Assembly (NCBI GenBank): GCA_039029395.1
Contig: JBCCGG010000022.1
Location: 31,534-95,533 of the forward strand
DNA from: JBCCGG01 sp039029395
Lineage (GTDB): Bacteria > Pseudomonadota > Alphaproteobacteria > Kiloniellales > JAKSDN01
DNA: 64,000 bases
Reading direction: 5' to 3'
Below, one piece after another: positions 25,544 to 34,618 of this stretch (position 1 is its first letter; every line of letters starts with the position of its first letter). The notes under the pieces were generated by a model. The model did not search any database and was not told where the DNA came from. It worked only from the letters and a program-made list of their open reading frames with translations. Position numbers and translations under genes: made by a program.

Positions 25544-27084
25544 CGAGAGCAGCACGTGCCGGCGGGCGTGCCTCGCGCCGCGCCGAGCGGTCATGCGGCG
25601 CCGGGCAAGGGCCCACGACGGCCATCTGGCCCGGCATCGAGGGCGGCCGCTATCTGCCTCTGACGTCCTCTGAGCTCGAGATGATCGACGAGACGGCGCT
25701 TCGCATTCTTGAGGAAATCGGCATCAAGGGCGCTAGCGAGACCTGCATCGAAACCGTCGCGGCGGCCGGCGGGCGGCTAACCGAAGACGGCAGGCTGCTC
25801 ATGCCCGCCGACCTGGTGCGTCGCATGGTGACCAGCGCCGGGCGCGGGTTCACGCTCCATGGTCAACGGCCCGAGCATGATCTCGAGCCTTCGGGCACGC
25901 GCATTCATCTGGGCACGTCAGGCGCGGCGGTGCACATCGTCGACAGCGAGACGCAGACGATCCGGGACTCGACTCTCGCCGATCTCTACGACATGGCGCG
26001 GCTCGCCGATGCCCTGCCGAACATCCACATGTTCCAGCGCACCGTCGTTGCCCGCGACTTGACCGATCCACGCGAGATGGACCTCAACACCGCTTACGCC
26101 TGCCTGAAGGGGACGGCAAAGCATGTCGGCTCGTCCTTCACCAGCGAAGCCAACATGGAAGAGGCGGTCGAAATGATGTCGATCCTGGCAGGCGGGCGAG
26201 ACGCCCTGCGTGCCCGTCCGCCGCTTTGCGTCTCGACCTGTTTCATCGTGCCGCCATTGACCTTCGCGGAAGAAGCGCTCGGCGTCATAGAATGCGCGGC
26301 GCGGCACGGCATCCCGCTCAAGCTCGTCTCGGCGGGCCAAGCGGGCGCGACCAGCCCAGCGCCGCTGGCCGGTGCCGTGGCGCAGCAAACGGCCGAGGTG
26401 CTGGCGGGCTTGGTCTACGTGAACCTCCTCAATCCCGGGCACCCTGCGACCTTCGGTGCGCTTCCCTTCGTCAGCGACCTTCGTACCGGGGCGATGTCGG
26501 GCGGCAGCGCGGAGCAGGGACTGCTTATGGCGGCCTGCGCCCAAATGGCCCGGTACTACGACATTCCCTGCGCCGTCTCGGCAGGCATGACGGATGCGAA
26601 GATGCCGGATTTCCAAGCCGGTTATGAGAAGGGCTATACCGAGCTGCTCTCTGCCCTTGCGGGGGCGAACCTGATCTACGAGGCGGCCGGGATGTACGGC
26701 TCGCTGCTCGGCTGTTCGCTGGAAAGCTTCGTGCTGGACAACGACATGATCGGCTCGATCCTGCGCGCGACCCGCGGGCTCGAGGTGACGCCCGAGACGC
26801 TTTCGCTCGAAGCGATCCGCGAGGTTTGCATCGGTGGGCCGGGGCATTTTCTCGGGCACGGCCAGACTCTCGACCGGATGCAGTCGGACTATTTCTATCC
26901 GGCTCTGGCCGACCGGCGGACGCCCCAGGAATGGGCGGAGGCGACCGACAAGGACCTGCTGTTCCGCGCTCGCGAACGCACGCGGGAGCTGCTGGCCGCG
27001 CCCCCGCCAGATCACATCACCCCGCAAATCGACAGCGAGATCCGGTCCCGTTTCCCAATCCACCTCCATGAGCAACCGGCATGA
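25540..27084 (+). CDS. Trimethylamine methyltransferase (MttB) family protein without pyrrolysine
   Basis: 514 residues of MttB superfamily sequence: LTSSELEMIDETALRILEEI near residue 45, then IHLGTSGAAVHIVD, TLADLYDMARLADALPNIHM, and the C-terminal GGPGHFLGHGQTLDRM. There is no in-frame UAG, so it belongs to the non-pyrrolysine branch, whose studied members (MtgB and relatives) demethylate quaternary amines such as glycine betaine onto a corrinoid protein. No corrinoid protein or activator gene is adjacent. The first 35 residues are Arg/Ala-rich and poorly conserved, so the true start may be downstream. Last gene of the operon, with a hairpin just after it. Confidence 0.87.
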   Translation: MTRAARAGGRASRRAERSCGAGQGPTTAIWPGIEGGRYLPLTSSELEMIDETALRILEEIGIKGASETCIETVAAAGGRLTEDGRLLMPADLVRRMVTSAGRGFTLHGQRPEHDLEPSGTRIHLGTSGAAVHIVDSETQTIRDSTLADLYDMARLADALPNIHMFQRTVVARDLTDPREMDLNTAYACLKGTAKHVGSSFTSEANMEEAVEMMSILAGGRDALRARPPLCVSTCFIVPPLTFAEEALGVIECAARHGIPLKLVSAGQAGATSPAPLAGAVAQQTAEVLAGLVYVNLLNPGHPATFGALPFVSDLRTGAMSGGSAEQGLLMAACAQMARYYDIPCAVSAGMTDAKMPDFQAGYEKGYTELLSALAGANLIYEAAGMYGSLLGCSLESFVLDNDMIGSILRATRGLEVTPETLSLEAIREVCIGGPGHFLGHGQTLDRMQSDYFYPALADRRTPQEWAEATDKDLLFRARERTRELLAAPPPDHITPQIDSEIRSRFPIHLHEQPA

Positions 27085-27092
27085 GCAAAATG

Positions 27093-27109
27093 AGCTCCAA
27101 GCTGGAGCT
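27093..27109 (+). terminator. Hairpin at the end of the catabolic operon
   Basis: AGCTCCA (27093-27099), 3-nt loop, TGGAGCT (27103-27109): a perfect 7-bp stem 8 nt after the MttB stop, between convergent genes. No T-run follows, so factor-independent termination is only possible, not shown. Confidence 0.4.
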
Positions 27110-27148
27110 GCGAGGAAGGGCGCAACGCGGTTGACCCCAACTCACTGA

Positions 27149-28171
27149 TCAAGCCTGGCTGCTTGCCGGCGCCTCTTGGGCCGTTGGGTTGGCGAGCGCC
27201 TGAACCGCGTTCCACAATTCCTCATCCAAAGTGACGCTATCGGGAAGCACCCGGTTGGCGCCCGGCAAGCGGGCATTCTCCTGTTCCTCGACCGCATCGG
27301 TGAGCCGCTTGAGCCGCTCCCAAAAGGCCTCGCCGGAAATGGCCGTGGGGTCGATCAAGAAGTAAAACTGCCCGAGGTTATGCGGCTCGCCGGCGGGTAC
27401 CTTCAAGCCCTTCACATCCAGCGAGTTGACCGATCCCGTGAGTCCGGCGGCGAGGATCTCCGCCATCAATCCGAATCCGTAGCCCTTGTGGCCGCCTGAG
27501 GAAACCAACGAACCGCTAAGCGCTTTCTTGGGGTCGTTGGTCGGATTGCCGTCGCTGTCCACGGCCCAGCCCAAAGGGATCTTTTCATTCGCTGCCGCCG
27601 CCATGGTGATCTTTCCAAGTGCAACCGCGCTGGTGCTTTGATCGAATTGAAAGGCCACGCCGCCACCGCGGGCCGGCACCGCCATTGCGATGGGGTTGGT
27701 GCCCAACACAGCGGATTTTCCGTTGGGCGGCGAGACGGCGGCCGAGGCATTGGTGAAGCCGATGCCGATAAATCCGGCTTCGGCGATTTGTTCGGTGAAG
27801 TAGCCGAGCGACGTGCAGGTATGGGCGTGGCAAATGGCGAGCGAACAGGTCCCCAACGCGCGTGCCGTTTCGATCGCATCCGGCAGCCCCTTGGCGAAGG
27901 CGGCCTGGGCAAAGCCGAATTTTGCATCGACCTTCACGCAGGCCGGCTTGGGCCGGCTCACTTCGGGATCGACATTGCCCTTCACCCGCCCGGTGGTCAG
28001 TTGCTGGCAGTAACTCTCAAGGTAATAGAGGCCGCAGATCACGTTGCCCGTGGCCTCAGCCTTCCTGACGGCCTTCGCCACTTCCACGGCGATCCATTCA
28101 TCGGCCCCGTGCCGCTGAAGCGCGAGCTTCGTTTGGGCCTCCAGATCGGACAGACTGATCGTGACTGACAT
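27149..28171 (-). CDS. Ldh-family (malate/L-lactate/ureidoglycolate-type) NAD(P)-dependent dehydrogenase
   Basis: 340 residues of the Ldh_2/YlbC/DpkA family, which has a non-Rossmann NAD fold. Visible marks are the active-site stretch CHAHTCTSLGYF, the NGKSAVLGTNPIAMAVP cofactor loop, and GHKGYGFGLMAEILAAGLTG. Members reduce 2-oxo acids or cyclic imines such as piperideine-2-carboxylate. ATG 28171 has a GGGAGA ribosome site; an upstream in-frame extension to 28315 lacks one. It converges on the catabolic operon and is divergent from the GntR gene, so it may belong to either regulon. Confidence 0.87.
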   Translation of the reverse strand: MSVTISLSDLEAQTKLALQRHGADEWIAVEVAKAVRKAEATGNVICGLYYLESYCQQLTTGRVKGNVDPEVSRPKPACVKVDAKFGFAQAAFAKGLPDAIETARALGTCSLAICHAHTCTSLGYFTEQIAEAGFIGIGFTNASAAVSPPNGKSAVLGTNPIAMAVPARGGGVAFQFDQSTSAVALGKITMAAAANEKIPLGWAVDSDGNPTNDPKKALSGSLVSSGGHKGYGFGLMAEILAAGLTGSVNSLDVKGLKVPAGEPHNLGQFYFLIDPTAISGEAFWERLKRLTDAVEEQENARLPGANRVLPDSVTLDEELWNAVQALANPTAQEAPASSQA

Positions 28172-28460
28172 TGAGTCGATCTCCCTTGTGCCGAACAGCC
28201 TTGCGCGCAACGGATCGCGCCAAAAACCTATCAGTAGGGAGATCGCCGAGAATGGGCAATAGAGGATCTTCGCCGATCCGGCTTCGGTCCGTTTCGCGAA
28301 TCGCGATCCAAACACCGGCCTGGCCGCGCGGACGGTCGCGCACGAACCGAGGCAGGGTCACTTCGGCAACCGAAGGCACTGCGGCGCGCCGCCATATCTG
28401 CCTGTTTGTCGTGCTGGGCGCTTCCTATAGGCTCTTGCGGCTTGGTATTGATGGTGCGAC
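28172..28460. other. Divergent intergenic region between Ldh and GntR genes
   Basis: 289 bases likely to hold both promoters and a GntR site. I could not find a convincing palindrome of the TGGTnnnACCA or TTGTnnnACAA type. Confidence 0.35.
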
Positions 28461-29366
28461 ATGCGGCAAGTTGATCTCACGCGGCGGATCGTCGACATCC
28501 TGCGCCGCCAGCAGGCGCCCGAGGGCTTTCATGTGCGCGAGCAATGGCTGGCCGACGCCTTGGGCGTGTCGCGCTCGCCGGTGCGCCGCGCGCTTCAGCA
28601 GCTGGAACAGATGAACGTCCTGCGCTCGGAGCAGAACCAAGGCTACTTCATGGCGGTCGCGGCCGATTCCGGCGCCTTTCGCAATATCGCGCTGCCGGAG
28701 ACCGAAGTGGAGCGGATCCGCACGTTGATCGCCAGCGAACGATTCGCCACCTTGCTGGGCGACCAGGTTTCGGTCGGCGACCTTTGCCAGCGCTACGGTG
28801 CCAGCCGGGCGACGATCCTCAAGGTGCTCGCCCGCATGCAGGAGGAAGGGCTGGTCGAGAAGACCGCGGGCCATGGCTGGATGCTCCGTCCGGCCTTGAA
28901 TGACGAAGCGGCCTATTTAGAGAGCGCCCGCTTCCGAAGGCTGCTCGAGCCGGCCGTTTTCACCGAGCCTGACTTCATGCTGGATCCCTCGGCGTTGGAG
29001 GACCTGCTCGCGAGCCAGAATGCTCTGGCCGAGCGGAGCGCGCAGAACGAACCGCTCCAAGCGCTGTTCGACGCGGACGCGGCCTTTCACGAGCGCCTGG
29101 CCGAGGCGAGCGGCAACCGCTTCCTGACCCAGGCGATCCGCCAAATCACCCGGGTGCGCCGGCTGTCCGAGCCGGAGCGCTACGTCACGCGGGAACGGCT
29201 CGCCGAATCCTTTCGCGAACACGGGGAGGTGTTGAAGGCGATCAAAGCGGACGACCCGGGCTTGGCCGCCAAGCGCATGGCCGATCACATTGACCGCGCC
29301 CACGCCGCCCGACCCGACATTCGCAAGGTCCGGGCGTTGGCGCACCGGCGGCTGACCCGGCGATGA
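28461..29366 (+). CDS. GntR-family regulator with two apparent winged helices and an FCD domain
   Basis: 301 residues. A first winged helix covers about 1-70 (VREQWLADALGVSRSPVRRA, LEQMNVLRSEQNQGYFM). A second helix-turn-helix-like unit lies at about 88-145 (VSVGDLCQRYGASRATILKV, MQEEGLVEKTAGHGWML). A helical FCD-type ligand domain follows (about 160-290) with FDADAAFHERLAEASGN and FREHGEVLKAIKADD. FadR/GntR-FCD regulators normally have one winged helix, so the doubling is notable. It is divergent from Ldh and 131 nt upstream of the ABC transporter operon, which it probably controls. Confidence 0.85.
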   Translation: MRQVDLTRRIVDILRRQQAPEGFHVREQWLADALGVSRSPVRRALQQLEQMNVLRSEQNQGYFMAVAADSGAFRNIALPETEVERIRTLIASERFATLLGDQVSVGDLCQRYGASRATILKVLARMQEEGLVEKTAGHGWMLRPALNDEAAYLESARFRRLLEPAVFTEPDFMLDPSALEDLLASQNALAERSAQNEPLQALFDADAAFHERLAEASGNRFLTQAIRQITRVRRLSEPERYVTRERLAESFREHGEVLKAIKADDPGLAAKRMADHIDRAHAARPDIRKVRALAHRRLTRR

Positions 29367-29497
29367 ATCGTCGTTTTGTCGGAATTCGATTGTACTATTG
29401 AGCGAAAAAATACAAACTAGCCCAATTGGCGCGCCACCGCGCCGTCGCGGCCGCACCGCAAGACGGCTGCGATCGACTGACTAGGGAGGAACCACCC

Positions 29498-30550
29498 ATG
29501 ACCAAGCTACGGATGTTGGCTGCGGCCGCGGCGCTCGCCAGCCTGGCGCTCGGCGCAGCGCCCGGCCTCGCCGACGGCAAGATCGTCATCTCGAACTGGG
29601 ACGGTTATATGCCGGCCGACATGGCCGAACGCTTCAAGGCCGCAACCGGCATCGATATGGAAGTCGCGCTGCACGCCACCAACGAGGAGATCATGGGCAA
29701 GGTCGTGGCCGGCGGCGGCAAGGGCTACGACGTGCTGTTCGTCTCCTCGCCCTTTGCCGAGGCGCTCAACCAGCTTGACCTCGCGGCCGAGATCGATCAC
29801 GGGCAGATCCCCAACATGGCCAATCTCTACCCTCAGGCCAACGAGCTTGCCTACGACCCGGGCAACGCCTTCTCGGTCCCTTATGCCTGGGGCACGACCG
29901 GGCTCTGCTACCGCTCGGACATGGTCGAGGGCACGCCGGACAGCTGGGCCGACCTGCTTAGCCCGTCGGACGACCTTAAGGGCAAGGTTACGATGTTGGC
30001 GACCGACCGCTGGCTGATGGCGGCCGGGCTGCTGGCTCGGGGTTACTCGGTCAACGAGACCGACCAGGCCAAGATCGATCAGGTCAAGGCCGACCTGATC
30101 GAGGCGAAGAAGAACCTGTTGGCCTATGACGACACCACCTTCTATTCGAAGCTGGTCTCGGGTGAGGCGGCGCTGGTCCATGCTTGGGACGGCTGGTGCA
30201 ACTACGGGATCGCCGAGAACGGCGACATCAAGTACATCATCCCGAAAGAGGGCACGGATCTCTGGGTTGACACAATGGTGATTCCGGCCGCCTCGGAGAA
30301 CAAGGCCGAGGCCCACGCCTTCATCAATTTCGTGCTGGGCCAAGAGACCGGCACCTGGGTGGCCGAGAACATCATGTACAAGGTGCCCAACAAGGCCGCG
30401 ATGGAAGCGCTCGATCCCGGTTATGTCGCGGGCTTTCCGAACATTGGCTACGATCCGGCCGAGATGTTGAAGCAGGAGCAGCTGCGCGACCTGGGCGCCG
30501 CGCAGAAAGCCTACAGTAAGGCGGTCTCGGAAATTCTCGCCTCCCAATAA
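29498..30550 (+). CDS. Periplasmic substrate-binding protein of a spermidine/putrescine-type ABC transporter
   Basis: 350 residues with a signal peptide (MTKLRMLAAAAALASLALGA, cut near GLADG) and the PotD/PotF pattern ISNWDGYMPADMAERFKAAT, FSVPYAWGTTGLCYRSD and DGWCNYGIAENGDIKYIIP. It captures a small cationic or quaternary amine ligand in the periplasm. ATG 29498 has AGGGAGGA 8 nt upstream. It is followed after 60 nt by the permease genes; that gap may allow higher expression of the binding protein. The ligand may be an opine-, betaine- or polyamine-like amine rather than spermidine itself. Confidence 0.92.
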   Translation: MTKLRMLAAAAALASLALGAAPGLADGKIVISNWDGYMPADMAERFKAATGIDMEVALHATNEEIMGKVVAGGGKGYDVLFVSSPFAEALNQLDLAAEIDHGQIPNMANLYPQANELAYDPGNAFSVPYAWGTTGLCYRSDMVEGTPDSWADLLSPSDDLKGKVTMLATDRWLMAAGLLARGYSVNETDQAKIDQVKADLIEAKKNLLAYDDTTFYSKLVSGEAALVHAWDGWCNYGIAENGDIKYIIPKEGTDLWVDTMVIPAASENKAEAHAFINFVLGQETGTWVAENIMYKVPNKAAMEALDPGYVAGFPNIGYDPAEMLKQEQLRDLGAAQKAYSKAVSEILASQ

Positions 30551-30610
30551 CGGCACTCAGGCGGCACCGGATTCCAAGCCGGCGTCGTCTGCTCCTTTCG
30601 GGGGCCCCGG

Positions 30611-31471
30611 ATGACGCCGCGCTTGCGCTCATGGCTCTTGATGCTGCCCGGCATCGGCTGGCTGACGGTCTTCATGATCGTGCCCTGTCTGATCGTGTTC
30701 TTCTACAGTTTCTTCGAACGCGGCATCTATGGCGGCATCGACTACATCTTCGGCTTTCAGAACTTCGCGCGTGCGGCCGAACCGGTCTACCGCACAATCT
30801 TCTTGGATTCGGCACGCATCGCGGCCGAGGCGACGGTGATTGCCGTCGTGCTTGCCTATCCCGCGGCCTATGCGATCTCCCTGGCGCCCAAGGCCCGCCA
30901 GACCCGCTATCTGCTGCTGGTCATGCTGCCGTTTTGGTCCAACTACCTGATCCGGACCTATGCCTGGATCGTTTTGCTGAACCGCGAGGGGCTGATCAAC
31001 CGCTCCCTGCGCGGTGTCGGCGCGATCGAGGAGCCTCTGCCTTTGCTCTATAACGAGTTCGCGGTGGTCACCGGGCTGGTCTACAACTATCTGCCCTTCG
31101 TGATCCTGGCGATCTATGCGTCGATCCAGCGCATGGACCCGGCCTTGCGCGAGGCTTCCGAGGATCTGGGCGCGCCGGCTTGGCGCACCTTTCTCAGGGT
31201 GACCCTGCCGCTCACCCTGCCCGGCGTGGCGGCCGGCGCGGTCTTCGTCTTCGTGCTTTCCATCGGCAATTTCATCACGCCGGACCTGCTCGGCGGCGGG
31301 CGCTTGCAAATGATGGGCAACCTGATCTACGACCAGTTCCTCTCGGCCCGCGATTGGCCGTTCGGCGCCGCACTGTCGCTGGTGCTGATCGTGATCATGA
31401 TGCTGCTGCTGTTCGCCCAGGCTGTCGCCGTGAACCGCGCCCAGTTGGAGGGGAGGCGCGGCGATGCCTGA
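30611..31471 (+). CDS. ABC transporter permease (PotB-like)
   Basis: 286 residues, six membrane helices, opening with LLMLPGIGWLTVFMIVPCLI. The inner-membrane signature (EAA loop) is EASEDLGAPAWRTFLRVTLP with LPGVAAG after it, which contacts the ATPase. It forms the channel half paired with the next gene, which it overlaps by 8 nt. Length and topology match PotB. Confidence 0.92.
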   Translation: MTPRLRSWLLMLPGIGWLTVFMIVPCLIVFFYSFFERGIYGGIDYIFGFQNFARAAEPVYRTIFLDSARIAAEATVIAVVLAYPAAYAISLAPKARQTRYLLLVMLPFWSNYLIRTYAWIVLLNREGLINRSLRGVGAIEEPLPLLYNEFAVVTGLVYNYLPFVILAIYASIQRMDPALREASEDLGAPAWRTFLRVTLPLTLPGVAAGAVFVFVLSIGNFITPDLLGGGRLQMMGNLIYDQFLSARDWPFGAALSLVLIVIMMLLLFAQAVAVNRAQLEGRRGDA

Positions 31472-32246
31472 CCTCTCGCGGCTGCTGCGCGGCCATCTCA
31501 TCCTTGTCTACTTCTTTCTCTACGCACCGATCCTGGTGCTTATGGGCCTCAGCTTCAACAAGGGCGGCATGCCGACCGCCTGGACCGGCTTCTCGACCGA
31601 CTGGTACGGCGAGCTGCTAGAGAGCCCGGAAATTATCTCCTCGGCGCTCAATACGCTTGTCGTCGCGACCGTCTCGACCCTCATCGCGACTGCCCTTGGG
31701 GTCGCCCTGGCCTTCGGGGTCGAGCAGCGCCGGCGCTCGAGCGGTCTGGACGCCTTGCTGTTCGCGCCGATGATCATTCCCGATATCGTGCTGGCGATCG
31801 CGCTCCTCTCGTTTTACACCCTGTTGAGCTTCTCGCTTGGGCTGGTCTCGATCATCCTCAGCCACGTGGTCTTCAACATCGCTTTCGTCTGCGCGATCGT
31901 GCGCACCCGGCTCAGGCATTTCGACCACTCGGTGGTCGAGGCCTCGATCGATTTGGGCGCCGGCGCCTTTACCACCTTCCGACGGGTCACCCTGCCGATG
32001 ATCTGGCCTGGGGTTCTGGCCGGCGCGCTCCTGGCCTTCACCCTCTCGGTCGACGAGTTCATCATCGCCTTTTTCACCGCGGGACCGGGAGAAAGCTCGA
32101 CCACCCTGCCGATGCGCATCTACGCCATGATCCGCTTCGGAGTTACGCCCGAGATCAACGCCATGGCGACCATCGTCATGCTCTTCAGCTTCACCCTGGT
32201 GCTGCTGTCCCAGCGGGTCAGCAAGGGCGCGGTGACCGGCCAATGA
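31464..32246 (+). CDS. ABC transporter permease (PotC-like)
   Basis: 260 residues with six membrane helices, starting near LILVYFFLYAPILVLMGLSF. The EAA loop is EASIDLGAGAFTTFRRVTLP followed by MIWPGVLAGALLAFTLSVDE, the usual PotC motif ending with DEFIIAFF. It overlaps the upstream permease by 8 nt and the ATPase gene by 4 nt. Confidence 0.92.
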   Translation: MPDLSRLLRGHLILVYFFLYAPILVLMGLSFNKGGMPTAWTGFSTDWYGELLESPEIISSALNTLVVATVSTLIATALGVALAFGVEQRRRSSGLDALLFAPMIIPDIVLAIALLSFYTLLSFSLGLVSIILSHVVFNIAFVCAIVRTRLRHFDHSVVEASIDLGAGAFTTFRRVTLPMIWPGVLAGALLAFTLSVDEFIIAFFTAGPGESSTTLPMRIYAMIRFGVTPEINAMATIVMLFSFTLVLLSQRVSKGAVTGQ

Positions 32247-33310
32247 CAAAGGCACCGGTCATGGCCCTGGAAGGGGTCACCAAGCGATTTGGCCCGGTGA
32301 CGGCGGTCGATGGCGTCTCGCTTGAGCTGGCTGAGGGGGAGTTCTTTGCCCTGCTAGGGCCCTCGGGCTGCGGCAAGACGACGCTCTTGCGCATTCTGGC
32401 CGGCTTCGAGACGCCGGAATCGGGGCAGGTTCTGCTCGATGGGGCGGAAATCACCGGACTGCGCGCGAACCGGCGACCGGTCAATCTGATGTTCCAGAGC
32501 TACGCGCTCTTCCCCCACATGACCGTGCGCTCCAACATCGCCTACGGGCTGGAGATGGAGCGCCTGGCCAAGCCGGAAATCGAGCGGCGAACCGCCGAGA
32601 TCATGGCGCTGACCGAGCTCTCCGAGCTGGCTGGCCGCAAGCCCGATCAACTCTCCGGCGGCCAAAAGCAGCGGGTCGCGTTGGCGCGGGCCTTGGTCAA
32701 GCGGCCACGCGTCCTGCTGCTCGACGAGCCGCTCGCCGCGCTCGACAAGAAGCTGCGCGAGCAGATGCAGATCGAGTTGAAGCGTTTGCAGAGCGAGCTG
32801 GGTCTCACCTTCGTGGTGGTCACCCATGACCAGGAGGAAGCCCTGGTCATGGCCGACCGCCTGGCTCTTATGGAGGACGGCCGTATTGCCCAGATCGGCG
32901 GCCCGCGAGAGCTTTACGAGAACCCGGCCACCCGCTTCGTCGCCGGCTTCATCGGGGTCAGCAACTTTTTCGAGGGGACGACGGCGGAAGGCGGCTTGGC
33001 AACCGCCGCTCACGGCCTTTTGCGCGCAAATGTCGAAAGCGCAGCCGGTCGAGCGGCGGTCCTCACGGTGCGGCCCGAGCGCATCGCGCTCGCCTCCAGC
33101 CCGGCCGAGGGGATGAACGGCGCCGAAGGCACGATCGCCGCGGTCGCCTACCATGGCAACGATTTGAACCTGCATGTCACTGTCCCTGGCACGGCCCGTG
33201 CGGTCATCGCCAGAGTCGACGCAACCCACGAGGCCGCCGGGCGCTGGCAGCCAGGCCAGACGGTCTGGTGTACCTGGCGACCCGAGCATGGCCGTCTGTT
33301 GACGAAGTAA
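32243..33310 (+). CDS. ABC transporter ATP-binding protein (PotA-like)
   Basis: 355 residues: Walker A GPSGCGKTT (39-47), Q-loop FQSYALFPHM, signature LSGGQKQRVALARAL, Walker B VLLLDEPLAALD and switch His in VVTHDQEEA. The C-terminal TOBE domain (about 270-350) includes VLTVRPERIALAS. It powers uptake with the two permeases. It starts in a 4-nt overlap with the PotC-like gene; the glycosyltransferase gene begins 15 nt after its stop. Confidence 0.93.
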   Translation: MTKAPVMALEGVTKRFGPVTAVDGVSLELAEGEFFALLGPSGCGKTTLLRILAGFETPESGQVLLDGAEITGLRANRRPVNLMFQSYALFPHMTVRSNIAYGLEMERLAKPEIERRTAEIMALTELSELAGRKPDQLSGGQKQRVALARALVKRPRVLLLDEPLAALDKKLREQMQIELKRLQSELGLTFVVVTHDQEEALVMADRLALMEDGRIAQIGGPRELYENPATRFVAGFIGVSNFFEGTTAEGGLATAAHGLLRANVESAAGRAAVLTVRPERIALASSPAEGMNGAEGTIAAVAYHGNDLNLHVTVPGTARAVIARVDATHEAAGRWQPGQTVWCTWRPEHGRLLTK

Positions 33311-33325
33311 GGAAAGGAAACATCA

Positions 33326-34615
33326 ATGGCCCAGAAAACCATCGCATTCTTCCCCGAGGCCGCGTTCGGACCGGCCTTGAACTCGGTCGGCATCGCACAG
33401 GCGGTCGAGAAGCTCGGCCACAAGGCGGTGTTCCTGTCCGACCCGGGCTTTCTCGAGGTCTATCAGGGTTATGGCTTCGAGGTTCATCCGGTCAATCTTT
33501 CCGAGCCGATGCCGCCCGAGGAGATGGCCAAGTTCTGGGAGGACTTCATCAACGGCCACATCCCCAATTTCCGCAAGGCGCCGATCGACCAGCTCGACAA
33601 CTACGTCAAGGAATGTTGGGAGGCGATCGTCGACAGCGCCAAATGGGCCGAAAAGGATTTGCCGGGCGTGCTGGCCAAGATCGCGCCCGACGTGGTCTGC
33701 GTCGACAACGTGATCCTCTTCCCAGCGATCAAGCGCTATGGCCGGGAAAACGGCAAACCATGGGTCAGGATCATCTCCTGCTCGGAGAACGAGATCGAAG
33801 CCGACGATATCCCGCCCCATCTCTCGGGCTGCGGCGCCGAGGACACCGCCTGCCATACTGCTTTTCGCGCTCGCTTTCACGAGGTCATCAAGCCAATCCA
33901 TGACGACTTCAACGGTTTCCTGGGCGAGTGCGGCGAGGACGCCTATCCCCTTGGACAGTTCTTCGAGGCTTCGCCCCACATGAACCTGCTGCTCTATCCC
34001 GAGCCGGTGAAGTTCGAACGCGCCGAAGCGCTCGATCCGGGGCAGTTCCAGTATCTGGAGGGCTGCGTGCGCGAGGAGGCGCCTTACGAGGTGCCGGCTT
34101 TCAAAGCCAATCAGGACAAGCCCCTGCTTTACGTCAGCTACGGATCGCTCGGCGCAGGAGACACAGATCTCCTCAAGCGGGTGATCGCGACGATCGAAAA
34201 GCTGCCCTACCGGGCGCTGGTCAATGTCGGCGATTACATGGGCGAGTATGATTCCGTGCCGGACAATGTGCAGATCGCTAGCTGGTTCCCCCAGCCATCG
34301 GTGATCCCACAGGTGGACGGCGTGATTCACCACGGCGGCAACAACAGCTTCACCGAGTGCCTCTACTTCGGCAAGCCGGCGATCATCATGCCCTACGTCT
34401 GGGACGGCCACGACAACGCCACCCGGGTCCAGGAGACCGGCCACGGTTTCAAGCAGGACCGCTACGACTGGAGCGAAGAGGAGCTGGGCGCGAAAATCGC
34501 GGCGATGCTGAACGACCAGGCCATGAAAGCGAAGCTCGCCGCCACTTCGGCCTTTATGCAAGCACAGCACGGGCCGACCCGGGCCGCCAAGATTCTCGAT
34601 GGGCTGATGAGCTAA
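33326..34615 (+). CDS. GT1-family (UGT/YjiC-like) glycosyltransferase
   Basis: 429 residues with a GT-B fold. The N-terminal acceptor domain starts AFFPEAAFGPALNSVGIAQA, and the C-terminal donor domain has YVSYGSLGAGDTDLL and the sugar-nucleotide motif HHGGNNSFTECLYFGKP ending MPYVWDGHDNATR. GT1 enzymes transfer a sugar to small hydrophobic or amine/alcohol acceptors. There is no signal peptide, so it acts in the cytosol. It has a strong AAGGAAAGG ribosome site and follows an amine-type ABC transporter directly, an unusual partner suggesting that an imported compound is glycosylated or a glycoconjugate is processed. Confidence 0.85.
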   Translation: MAQKTIAFFPEAAFGPALNSVGIAQAVEKLGHKAVFLSDPGFLEVYQGYGFEVHPVNLSEPMPPEEMAKFWEDFINGHIPNFRKAPIDQLDNYVKECWEAIVDSAKWAEKDLPGVLAKIAPDVVCVDNVILFPAIKRYGRENGKPWVRIISCSENEIEADDIPPHLSGCGAEDTACHTAFRARFHEVIKPIHDDFNGFLGECGEDAYPLGQFFEASPHMNLLLYPEPVKFERAEALDPGQFQYLEGCVREEAPYEVPAFKANQDKPLLYVSYGSLGAGDTDLLKRVIATIEKLPYRALVNVGDYMGEYDSVPDNVQIASWFPQPSVIPQVDGVIHHGGNNSFTECLYFGKPAIIMPYVWDGHDNATRVQETGHGFKQDRYDWSEEELGAKIAAMLNDQAMKAKLAATSAFMQAQHGPTRAAKILDGLMS

Positions 34616-34618
34616 GTC

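Noticed and set aside
29385..29406. TTCG-N14-CGAA dyad before the ABC transporter operon as a GntR site
   Set aside because: Only the outer four bases match; the inner part is not symmetrical, so it is too weak to call.
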